From Candidatus Sumerlaeota bacterium (GTDB lineage Bacteria; Sumerlaeota; Sumerlaeia; JAFGJS01): a DNA stretch of 19,738 nt. Location of the stretch: positions 1 to 19,738 of the forward strand of contig JAFGJS010000060.1 of NCBI GenBank assembly GCA_016928995.1. Reading direction: 5' to 3'. The position numbers were made by a program, and so were the translations under genes. Every line of letters begins with the position of its first letter. The stretch's first letter is position 1. The notes under the pieces were generated by a model, which saw nothing but the letters and a program-made list of their open reading frames with translations, searched no databases and was not told the origin of the DNA. Of the stretch, positions 7,105 to 14,511 are shown in pieces.

Positions 7105-8880
7105 GTGGAAGTTTATAAACGGCTTTGGCCGTATATGAAGCGGTACAAGTATTGGCTGTTGCTTGGCGCAATCTGCTCCGCTTCGCAAAATGTCTCCATG
7201 CTGACTGTCCCGCAGGTGATGAATGAAATCATCACCTATCTCCAGCAACTGTATCAAGGCGATAGTGCGGCCGATCAGTGGTTTCCGGCGTTGGGCGGCA
7301 TGGCGCTGAAAATGCTGATGTTCGTCGGCATTGCTCTTTTCTTTATGTTCTTTAAGCGCCTCCTGATGATCAGCGCCTCGCGCCATGTGGAATATGATTT
7401 TCGCAATGCGATTTATGAGAAGATTCTCCGGCTTTCGATGCCCTATTTCGACCGCAATAAGACGGGCGATATTATGGCGAGAACCACCAATGACATGAAT
7501 GCCGTGCGCGCGGTGATCGGTCCAGGCATCATGCGTCCGATCGACACGGTCTTGATCGTGAGCATCGCCTACTTCAAAATGAGCGGTCTGAATTGGAAAT
7601 TGACGCTGCTGACGCTTATTCCGGCGGCGTTGATGATTTACACCATGCTTTATTTCCGGCCGCGCATTTTCAAAGCCTCGCGCAAGGTTCAGGATCAATT
7701 CGGCGACATGAGCGAGATGGTGCGCGAAAATCTCAGCGGCATGCGCGTGGTGCGAGCGTATGGCCGCGAAGCGACCGAGCAGCGCCGTTTCGAGGCGATG
7801 AGCGCGGAATATATCAGGAACAACATGTCGCTGGCCTGGATTGAAGCGTCATTCCGCCCGGCACTTTTCATGGTTCTGCAGCTCAGCATCGCAGTGATCA
7901 TGTTCGGCGGCGGCTGGTTTGTCTTCAAAAGCGTCATGCCATTGGGCGACTTGGTTGAGTTTTTCTTCCTGTTCCAACAGATGATTTGGCCCTTGATCGC
8001 CTTCGGCTGGATCATCAGCCTGATCCAACGCGGCCGCGCGTCGATGAATCGCATGACCGAACTGCTCGACTATGAATCGGACATCGAGGAGACGGCGGCG
8101 GCGCGCATGCCGGAAGGCGGGATGCAGGGGCATATTCAGATCAATCACCTGACCTTCCAATACCCCAGCGCGACGGCGCCCGCGTTGATCGACATCGATA
8201 TCGACCTGTCTCCGGGCAAGACGCTGGGCATCATCGGCGGCACGGGAGCGGGTAAATCGACGTTGATTCAGCTGATCCCGCGGCTCTACAACGCGGAGCC
8301 GGGCAGGATTCAGATCGACGGCATCCCGATTGAGGCATGGCCGCTGGCCGAACTGCGGCGCGGCATCGGCATCGTCACGCAGGAGACCTTCCTGTTTTCC
8401 GACACCATCGCCAGCAACATCGCCTTTGGCTCGCAGAACGGCATCGACCGTTCGCGGGTGAAGCTTTGTGGCGAGATCGCCCAGTTGAAAGAGACCATCG
8501 AAGAGTTCAACGACGGCTTGGATACGTTGCTGGGCGAGCGGGGAGTGAATCTCTCCGGCGGACAAAAGCAGCGCACGGCGATCGCACGCGCCGTGTATCG
8601 CGATCCGAAAATCTTAATCCTCGATGATGCGCTGTCCGCGGTGGACACCGAAACCGAGAACAAGATTCTGGCCGGTCTGCGCGAGGTGATGAAAGAACGC
8701 ACGACGCTGCTGATCTCGCATCGCATCTCGACCGTGATGCTGGCCGATGAGATTATTTTTCTCGATGAAGGCCGCATCGTTGAGCGCGGCACACACGAGG
8801 AACTGGTCAAGTTGGGCAAACGCTACGCCGAGTTGCATCAGGAGCAGGTTCTGGCGAGCGAAATTGAAAGCGTGAATTAA
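7105..8880 (+). CDS. ABC exporter half-transporter A (degenerate Walker B)
   Basis: This 591-residue fused permease-ATPase belongs to the multidrug/lipid type of ABC exporter, with a six-helix domain at about 15-310 and a nucleotide-binding domain at about 345-580. Visible motifs are Walker A GGTGAGKST (378-386, Lys384), a Q-loop (IVTQETFLFS), signature LSGGQ (483-487), Walker B ILILDD (503-508) and the H-loop His539. The catalytic Glu after Walker B is Asp508, as in one subunit of heterodimeric exporters such as BmrCD/LmrCD. It therefore pairs with the next gene, 27 bases downstream, which has the complementary defect. The start is a GTG preceded by AAAGG (7091-7095) nine bases upstream; MEVYKRLWPYMKRYK is a normal elbow-helix opening. 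The substrate is unknown; drug, lipid or peptide export are all possible. Confidence 0.93.
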   Translation: MEVYKRLWPYMKRYKYWLLLGAICSASQNVSMLTVPQVMNEIITYLQQLYQGDSAADQWFPALGGMALKMLMFVGIALFFMFFKRLLMISASRHVEYDFRNAIYEKILRLSMPYFDRNKTGDIMARTTNDMNAVRAVIGPGIMRPIDTVLIVSIAYFKMSGLNWKLTLLTLIPAALMIYTMLYFRPRIFKASRKVQDQFGDMSEMVRENLSGMRVVRAYGREATEQRRFEAMSAEYIRNNMSLAWIEASFRPALFMVLQLSIAVIMFGGGWFVFKSVMPLGDLVEFFFLFQQMIWPLIAFGWIISLIQRGRASMNRMTELLDYESDIEETAAARMPEGGMQGHIQINHLTFQYPSATAPALIDIDIDLSPGKTLGIIGGTGAGKSTLIQLIPRLYNAEPGRIQIDGIPIEAWPLAELRRGIGIVTQETFLFSDTIASNIAFGSQNGIDRSRVKLCGEIAQLKETIEEFNDGLDTLLGERGVNLSGGQKQRTAIARAVYRDPKILILDDALSAVDTETENKILAGLREVMKERTTLLISHRISTVMLADEIIFLDEGRIVERGTHEELVKLGKRYAELHQEQVLASEIESVN

Positions 8881-8907
8881 GAGACCGATAAAAGGATAGC
8901 ATAAGTT

Positions 8908-10728
8908 ATGCCGCCTCCTGGAAGACATCAATATGATGAAAAGGAATATATCCCGGAGAATTTCGATCTGCGGATTTTAAAACGGCTTTCGCATTACATC
9001 ACGCCGTTTAAGAAGCTGATCTTTCTCGCCGTGCTGCTTTCGTTCGTCAGCATGCTGGCCGGCCTTTTCTTTGATATGATTATTTTTCACGTGGCCTTCA
9101 AGAAGTTCCCTGAGGCGAAAAGTTTCAGCGAGGTCGCGCCGTTCATCCTGCCCATGTTGCTGCTGCCGCTGTTTCTGGCCGCGATCCAGTTCGCGATGAG
9201 CTACAGCATCAGCTACATCGGCCAATGCGGCATGGATCGTCTGCGCCGCGACCTGTTTGAAAAACTGCAATTCATGCACGTCTCGTATTTCGACAAGCGT
9301 CCGCTGGGCAAGATCCTCACTCGGTTGACCAACGATGTCGAGGCGTTGAACAGCCTCTTTTCCGACGGCATTGTTTCGTTCATCACCGACATTTTTCTGC
9401 TCACCGGCATCATCGGTTTCATGTTTTATCGCAGCGCCATGCTGACCTGGGTGATGCTGTGTTCCGTGCCGTTCATTTTCATCGCGTCGCTCATTTTTCG
9501 AAAGTACGCTCGCGCGGCGTATCGCCGCACACGCAAGCACTTGGGCGAGCTCAACGGTCATCTGCAGGAAAACATCAACGGCATGCGCATCGTGCAGATA
9601 TTCAACCGCGAACGGTGGAGTTATGATGGTTTTGATACGCACAACGGCAATCTGCGCGACGCCCATATCTCAGCAGTCAAGGCGCACGCCACTTTCTTCC
9701 CGATCATTGAATTGATCGTGCAACTGACTGTCGCGGCGTTGATCCTTTGCGGCGGATACATCATCGCTAAGGAAGCCGGTCTGCTCGAAAATCAAAAGGC
9801 GCTCACAATCGACGTGCTCTTGCTGTTCATCCACTGGATTCACAAGTTCTTCAATCCGATCCGCGACCTGACGGAAAAATACAACATTCTGCAGGCGGCC
9901 ATCGCCGCCGCGGAGCGCATCGTCAACATCCTTGAAACCAAAGTCGAGATCACCGATCCGCAGCAGCCGGTCGAGGTTAGTCCGCTTCAGCACAGTATCA
10001 CGTTCGAGAATGTATGGTTCGCGTATAAGGATGAAGATTGGGTGTTGAAGGACGTCAGCTTCGAAGTGAAGAAAGGGGAGACCGCGGCCATCGTGGGCGC
10101 TACGGGCGCAGGCAAGACCACGATCATCAGCCTGCTCAACCGTTTCTACGACGTGCAAAAGGGTGCGATCAAGATTGACGGCGTGGATATCCGGCAGCTG
10201 CGAATCAAGGATTTGCGCGACAAACTCGCTATTGTGTTGCAGGACGTGTTCGTCTTCGCCGGCGACATCCGCGAGAATATTCGTCTGTGGAACGAAGACA
10301 TCGGCGACGAACAGGTTCAGATCGCGGCGGAGACTGTGAACGCCGCGCGCTTCATCGGCAAACTCGAAAACGGGTACGACAGCGAAGTCGTGGAGAGCGG
10401 CCACACCTTCAGCATGGGGCAGCGGCAGCTGCTTGCCTTCGCCCGTGCGCTGGCCTATAATCCCGAACTACTGATCCTCGACGAAGCCACCAGCAACATC
10501 GACACGGAAACCGAGCTGCTGATTCAGCGCGCGCTCGAGCGCCTGTTCGAAGGGCGCACTTCGATTATCATCGCGCACCGTCTTTCCACGATCCGGCATG
10601 CGGGCAAGATCATCGTGATGCACCACGGCCGCGTGCGGGAGATCGGCACGCACGTCGAACTGATGCAGCAGGACGGCATTTATCGCCGGCTTTGCGAGAT
10701 CCAGTACCACGAAGCGCTGGCGTCGTAG
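8908..10728 (+). CDS. ABC exporter half-transporter B (altered signature)
   Basis: This 606-residue partner of the preceding gene has a membrane domain at about 25-330 and a nucleotide-binding domain at about 365-600. Walker A is GATGAGKTT (397-405, Lys403), the Q-loop is IVLQDVFVFAGDI, Walker B is LILDE with the canonical catalytic Glu526, and the H-loop is His557. The signature is SMGQ (502-505) instead of SGGQ. In a head-to-tail dimer this weak signature faces the Asp508 Walker B of the partner, making one degenerate site, while Glu526 faces the partner's intact LSGGQ. That fits the YheIH/BmrCD/LmrCD class. AAAGGA (8891-8896) lies 11 bases before the ATG, and the 27-base gap implies one transcript. 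Confidence 0.93.
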   Translation: MPPPGRHQYDEKEYIPENFDLRILKRLSHYITPFKKLIFLAVLLSFVSMLAGLFFDMIIFHVAFKKFPEAKSFSEVAPFILPMLLLPLFLAAIQFAMSYSISYIGQCGMDRLRRDLFEKLQFMHVSYFDKRPLGKILTRLTNDVEALNSLFSDGIVSFITDIFLLTGIIGFMFYRSAMLTWVMLCSVPFIFIASLIFRKYARAAYRRTRKHLGELNGHLQENINGMRIVQIFNRERWSYDGFDTHNGNLRDAHISAVKAHATFFPIIELIVQLTVAALILCGGYIIAKEAGLLENQKALTIDVLLLFIHWIHKFFNPIRDLTEKYNILQAAIAAAERIVNILETKVEITDPQQPVEVSPLQHSITFENVWFAYKDEDWVLKDVSFEVKKGETAAIVGATGAGKTTIISLLNRFYDVQKGAIKIDGVDIRQLRIKDLRDKLAIVLQDVFVFAGDIRENIRLWNEDIGDEQVQIAAETVNAARFIGKLENGYDSEVVESGHTFSMGQRQLLAFARALAYNPELLILDEATSNIDTETELLIQRALERLFEGRTSIIIAHRLSTIRHAGKIIVMHHGRVREIGTHVELMQQDGIYRRLCEIQYHEALAS

Positions 10729-10770
10729 CAGTCGTAATGCGGTTGTCGGTTTAGTTCTCCGCAACTAATG

Positions 10771-10805
10771 CAAAGCGCCGTAAAACGGTCGAACGTTCCG
10801 CTTTG
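10771..10805 (+). other. Structured 3' region after the ABC genes
   Basis: CAAAGCG (10771-10777) pairs with CGCTTTG (10799-10805). Inside, CCGT-AAA-ACGG (10778-10788) forms a small hairpin. It begins 42 bases after the stop codon. Only a few T follow, so it is at best a weak terminator. Confidence 0.3.
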
Positions 10806-10842
10806 GATAAAATCACGAATTAAAGCTCTTTATATCATGGCT

Positions 10843-10919
10843 CCTTATCAGCGCTGAAAGCGCGGAGCAACCCAGCCCAGGGCAGAGCGTAGGCCGAAGG
10901 CCGTGAGCGCCGCCCTGGG
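10843..10919 (-). repeat. Dispersed palindromic intergenic repeat
   Basis: CCCAGGGC (10876-10883) pairs with GCCCTGGG (10912-10919), and nested GGCC-GAA-GGCC (10892-10902) makes a long imperfect hairpin. Next to it, AGCGCTGAAAGCGC (10850-10863) with CCTTATC is the inverted form of the motif at 146-167, so both belong to one family. I see no gene in the 376-base spacer 10729-11104; bases 10920-11104 show nothing else recognisable. Confidence 0.65.
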
Positions 10920-11104
10920 TAGACGGACAAAAAACAAATCCAGGCTGGCGAGATTTTTGCCCCGCAAAAATCATGACAGCCGTATCAATAAGCATCACGT
11001 ACCGCAGCAAGGATGCATCGAGGTAAACGCGGCTGTTCAGAAAACACTTGGCAATGCGCGCGCCATTGCTTATGACAAGGCATCATTACATTGGCGCGGC
11101 GACA

Positions 11105-11755
11105 ATGCAAACAATCGGTCTTTTCCTATATAATTGGCTCTGGATTCAGCCCATGCGGCTGCTTCTCTTTTCGTACTTTCGTATCTGCCACGGCGTCGTG
11201 ATTCGCGGCGTGCGCAATATCCCGCTCGAAGGCCCAGTGCTGATCGCGCCGAATCACACCAGTTTCTACGACTCGCAGCTCACCGGATTCGCCGTGCCGC
11301 GCCCGATTTATTTCATGGCCCACGCCAAGTATTTCAAGTGGTGCCTGGGCTGGCTGATTTCCTCGCTACGCGGCTATCCCATCGAGATCGGCAGCCGCAG
11401 GGCCTACGCCACGATGCTGCGCCTGCTGGAGGAAGGCCGCTGCCTCGTAATCTATCCCGAAGGCACGCGCTCGAAAACCGGCGAGGTCGGTCCGCTGCAG
11501 GACGGTGTCGCGCGCATGGCTCTGACCACCGGCGCGACAATCGTGCCCATGACGATTGTCGGCGCCCATGACGCCTGGCCTCCCCGACAGAAATTCCCCA
11601 AGTTCTGCCGCCGGATCGTGATCAAGTACCACAAGCCGATCCTACTGGAAAAAGTAGAAAACAAAACCGAACTCAAACGCCGCATCCCCGAGATCAATGA
11701 GCAGCTAAACAAAATCCTCACCACCCGCGTCCGCGCCTGGCGGAAATGCCGGTGA
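11105..11755 (+). CDS. plsC: 1-acylglycerol-3-phosphate acyltransferase (PlsC type)
   Basis: This 216-residue membrane-associated enzyme is predicted to acylate lysophosphatidate, or a related lysolipid, to make phosphatidate for phospholipid synthesis. Block I is NHTSFYD, the HX4D catalytic pair His51/Asp56. YPEGTRS (117-123) is block III, which binds the phosphate of the acceptor, and IVPMTIVGAHD is the fourth conserved block. The hydrophobic N-terminus (IGLFLYNWLWIQPMRLLLFSYF) is typical of the family. The start is uncertain: the frame is open from 11048 (TTG), with ATGs at 11054, 11072 and 11105. I chose 11105 because the protein then begins at the membrane segment; no site has a good Shine-Dalgarno. 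It stands alone behind a repeat-bearing spacer, so its link with the ABC exporter is only adjacency. A narrower substrate than PlsC proper is possible. Confidence 0.85.
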   Translation: MQTIGLFLYNWLWIQPMRLLLFSYFRICHGVVIRGVRNIPLEGPVLIAPNHTSFYDSQLTGFAVPRPIYFMAHAKYFKWCLGWLISSLRGYPIEIGSRRAYATMLRLLEEGRCLVIYPEGTRSKTGEVGPLQDGVARMALTTGATIVPMTIVGAHDAWPPRQKFPKFCRRIVIKYHKPILLEKVENKTELKRRIPEINEQLNKILTTRVRAWRKCR

Positions 11756-11793
11756 CGTTAACGTCATTACATCCTCCAGAACTTTTTATATTT

Positions 11794-11823
11794 TACCACG
11801 GAGCGCACAGAGAACACAGAGAA
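11794..11823. repeat. ACCACGGAG-type intergenic repeat
   Basis: The stretch starts ACCACGGAG and continues with degenerate CACAGAGAA units. I recall this widespread short motif between genes in many environmental bacterial genomes. The rest of the 206-base spacer around it shows no gene. Confidence 0.45.
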
Positions 11824-11890
11824 CGATCTATTGCTGTGAATACGCTGATCTCAATATCTGCGCATCGAGTGGCTTCACATAAAATTGTAG

Positions 11891-11911
11891 TGCTTTGTGG
11901 TTCATAAAGCA
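11891..11911 (-). terminator. Weak hairpin after the GH112 gene
   Basis: TGCTTT (11891-11896) and AAAGCA (11906-11911) form a 6-bp stem about 50 bases past the stop codon on the minus strand, followed there by an ATTTTATG stretch. The stem is AT-rich and short, so this is a weak candidate. Confidence 0.25.
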
Positions 11912-11961
11912 ATGGCTACTCGTTCCTGCTCTTCTAGAATATGGATAAAAAAGATTACTAT

Positions 11962-14148
11962 CTATGACTGAATGACCTTCATTTTGTGCGGCTCAAGTTT
12001 GAAATTTAATGGCTCGCCTTTGTCGTTGATGATTGTTGTTTCTTCGGCGTTGTCGCTGCTGTTGATGACGGCTAACGTTTTTTGCGCAGGATAATATGCG
12101 CAATCCGTGAGGACATTGCTGCAGGTCCAGCGCAGGAATACATCCTGCTGGTTCGCGGCCCAGCAGAGGGCGCGATGGAGCAGGCGCGTGTTTTGTGGCG
12201 TGAATTTGAAGCCGGATAGATACAGCGAACGTCCGGCTTGAAAACTGTGCGTGGCGATGCGTGGAGAGCATTCCCGTTCTGCCAGCACTTGCGTATCTTC
12301 GCTGGTCACGAAGACCTTGTCCATGTCATGGCCGAAATCGAGCTCGCCCGGCGTGTCTTCGAGGATGAAGTGTGCGCCTTGCGCCGGTTCGTACTGCATT
12401 TTGTCCTTGCTCAGCGTCTGGCCGGTTTCGCGGTCCACGCCCAGCAGATGCGACAACTGGAAGTACTGGCTGGAATACCGGCATGCGCTCGGTTCAGCCA
12501 CGCCGATCAATCCGCCGCCGCGCGCGACCCAGGCGGTGATGATGTCGTTGATCTCCGGATTCTGCCAATGATCGCCGCCGCTCCAGGCGCTGCCGGCGCG
12601 GCCGCAGTTGATGATCACATTTACGTCATGCGGCACGCCGGACTTGAGCAGGTCGTCGAAACTGATGAACGACACATTCACCGGCAGCCCGGCCAGCGAT
12701 TCGATCATTTCGTTCAATTCGAGTCCGTGGTTGAAATGGCCGCTGCAGATCCATGAGCGCAGTTTGCCCCAGGCGGTCAGCACGGCCACGTTCACCGGCG
12801 CGGCGTATGGCGCGCCGCCTTCGTGCAGCGCGGCGATGGCGCGATATTCGCCCGCCACTTGCTCCACCGCATCCACGAAATCCGGGAAGTCCTGCACGAG
12901 ATGCAGGTAGCCGCCGAGTCCGATGCGGTCGACCGGCGCGCGCAGCAATCCGCGCCGGATGTTGACCCAGAAACGCTTGCAGTCGAGCGCCGGATTGCCG
13001 CCTTCCTTAAAGGTCGGCTCGCCCTTGAGGCCGGTGGGGAAGAGGTACGGATGCAGGCGCAACTCGCGCGTCTTGACGTGCTCCACGCCCGCGCACTTGC
13101 GCGCCTCGAAGGCGTTGAATACGCACTTGATCATGCCGTCGAACTGGAAGTCCTTGAAGCGGTCGCTGTATGGCTCCGTGCCTACCCAGTGATCGTCGTA
13201 GAACATGAAGGCTTCCTTGTCCGACGCATGCACGAGATCGATGCACTTGCGCCCGAACGAAACCACGAACTCGTTGACGAAGTCCATCCAGTCCATGTAG
13301 CGCTTTGACGGCACGTTATGGCTGGAGCCGAAGCGTCCGGCGTTGACGAAATCCTCCGAGGTCAGCGCATAGCCGCGCGCCTCGCGGAATTTTTGCAGCG
13401 CCAGCGGGCTGACCGTGTTGTCGTAGGCGCCCCAGTCGGAATAGTTATACCGCAGCCGCGGCGAATCGCCCCAGAACCACGCGAAGTTGTAGAACATCGA
13501 GGTGAAGCGCACGACCTTGGTGCGCGGATGTTCGTCGATCCATTGTTGCAGCTTGCGCAGGATGAACTCCTGCGTTTCGGGATAGATCGGATCGACTGGC
13601 ATCAGGTGCTCCCGGTCGCCCCAGTTGTTCGTGATGTGGTTGTACATCGAGATCGCTTCCCAGATGCGGTACGCCAGGAAGTTCACCGTGTAGCGATGCC
13701 ATTGCTTTGTATTGCGGATCGTGACGATACCGCTCTCCGCGTCGAAATCCCATTGCTCCGCCGGGACTTCCTCGCTGGTCGTGCGGTCGAACACCTGCCA
13801 CCATGCCTTGGGATCGTCGTTTGCGTTCACCTTGAACTGCTCGCGGAAATAGCCGTTGAGCAGATCGATTTGCAGTGTGCTGCCTTCCGCCGCGACGGGT
13901 TTGCTCATCAGGTAATTCTGCTGGAGCTTGTCCATGTTGGCCTTGGCCCATGCGTTGTCCATGCGCACCATGCAGACCGTGGAATAGATGTCGAATCCCG
14001 CCTCGGTGATCTTGTCCGACAGCACCGTGCCGTCGCTGTCGCGGATCGCGTCCGCGCCCCATCGCTTCGCCAGTTCCAGCGTCAAATCCTCATATCCCGC
14101 CTCGCCCGGCAGAGTGAAACGTCCCTGTTGTTGCGGAGTGATTGTCAT
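11962..14148 (-). CDS. lnpA: GH112 galactosyl-N-acetylhexosamine phosphorylase
   Basis: This 728-residue cytoplasmic enzyme (no signal peptide) splits a beta-galactoside such as lacto-N-biose or galacto-N-biose with phosphate, giving galactose 1-phosphate. The N-terminus GRFTLPGEAGYEDLTLELA, then KRWGADAIRDSDGT, is diagnostic for GH112. MYNHITNNWGDREH (168-181), VVRFTSMFYNF (212-222) and MFYDDHWVGTEPY (315-327) align with the Bifidobacterium longum enzyme, whose general acid Asp313 corresponds to Asp319 here. Length is close to the family's ~720-750. A barrel catalytic domain is followed by a glutamine-amidotransferase-like domain (about 470-640) and a C-terminal beta domain. The position I recall as Val162 in the bifidobacterial enzyme, tied to acceptor choice, is Ile166 here; galactosyl-rhamnose activity cannot be excluded. 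No partner salvage genes lie nearby. The gene is divergent from the radical SAM gene and has only a weak Shine-Dalgarno. Confidence 0.93.
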   Translation of the reverse strand: MTITPQQQGRFTLPGEAGYEDLTLELAKRWGADAIRDSDGTVLSDKITEAGFDIYSTVCMVRMDNAWAKANMDKLQQNYLMSKPVAAEGSTLQIDLLNGYFREQFKVNANDDPKAWWQVFDRTTSEEVPAEQWDFDAESGIVTIRNTKQWHRYTVNFLAYRIWEAISMYNHITNNWGDREHLMPVDPIYPETQEFILRKLQQWIDEHPRTKVVRFTSMFYNFAWFWGDSPRLRYNYSDWGAYDNTVSPLALQKFREARGYALTSEDFVNAGRFGSSHNVPSKRYMDWMDFVNEFVVSFGRKCIDLVHASDKEAFMFYDDHWVGTEPYSDRFKDFQFDGMIKCVFNAFEARKCAGVEHVKTRELRLHPYLFPTGLKGEPTFKEGGNPALDCKRFWVNIRRGLLRAPVDRIGLGGYLHLVQDFPDFVDAVEQVAGEYRAIAALHEGGAPYAAPVNVAVLTAWGKLRSWICSGHFNHGLELNEMIESLAGLPVNVSFISFDDLLKSGVPHDVNVIINCGRAGSAWSGGDHWQNPEINDIITAWVARGGGLIGVAEPSACRYSSQYFQLSHLLGVDRETGQTLSKDKMQYEPAQGAHFILEDTPGELDFGHDMDKVFVTSEDTQVLAERECSPRIATHSFQAGRSLYLSGFKFTPQNTRLLHRALCWAANQQDVFLRWTCSNVLTDCAYYPAQKTLAVINSSDNAEETTIINDKGEPLNFKLEPHKMKVIQS

Positions 14149-14327
14149 GATTCAGCCATCCATTCGGTTATCGTTGCATTGGATTGCATCCATATTGAAC
14201 GCAAGAGGGAAACCCAATCACAACGGCGATTTCCTGTCAAAGCAATAAACCGCATTGCCAAGGAGATTGGAGATACTTGCGGAGTCTTGGATTGTGGATG
14301 AGAATGGACTCGTGTTTCCTCTGGGGC

Positions 14328-14359
14328 AATTCACAATTAACAATTGCCAATTGTGAATT
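14328..14359. repeat. 11-bp perfect inverted repeat in divergent spacer
   Basis: AATTCACAATT (14328-14338) and AATTGTGAATT (14349-14359) are perfect inverted arms around ten bases (AACAATTGCC). They lie between two divergent genes, so this is not a terminator; either an operator or a dispersed AT-rich repeat fits. The rest of the 363-base spacer 14149-14511 holds the promoter at 14422 and no gene. On the minus strand TTGACA (complement of 14235-14240) might be a -35 for the GH112 gene, without a good -10. Confidence 0.55.
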
Positions 14360-14421
14360 ACGCATTGCTAAAGAATGGGAATCGAAATCTACTGTATCGT
14401 TGCAGCGGTCAGGCTTTTTGC

Positions 14422-14450
14422 TTTACACGATTGGGGCATAGACTTATGCT
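14422..14450 (+). promoter_or_regulatory. Sigma70-like promoter of the radical SAM gene
   Basis: TTTACA (14422-14427) and TATGCT (14445-14450) are separated by 17 bases, giving a leader of about 55 bases before the ATG at 14512. Confidence 0.45.
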
Positions 14451-14511
14451 CCTTTCTTTGTTTTCCTTGTGGAAATGGATGCGAAGCTGAACGGCGAAGC
14501 ATGCGAGAGTC

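Noticed and set aside
7045-7698. Long minus-strand ORF, and others like it opposite the ABC genes (7849-8565, 8977-9666, 9670-10404)
   Set aside because: They are complements of a clear ABC transporter coding frame; their composition (His/Gln/Arg rich) is that of antisense shadows.
11794-11823. Short CRISPR-like or tandem array
   Set aside because: The units are degenerate and contiguous, with no regular spacers and no cas genes.
13318-14301. 327-residue plus-strand ORF opposite the GH112 gene
   Set aside because: GH112 on the minus strand matches its family over the full length; this is its GC-rich antisense frame.
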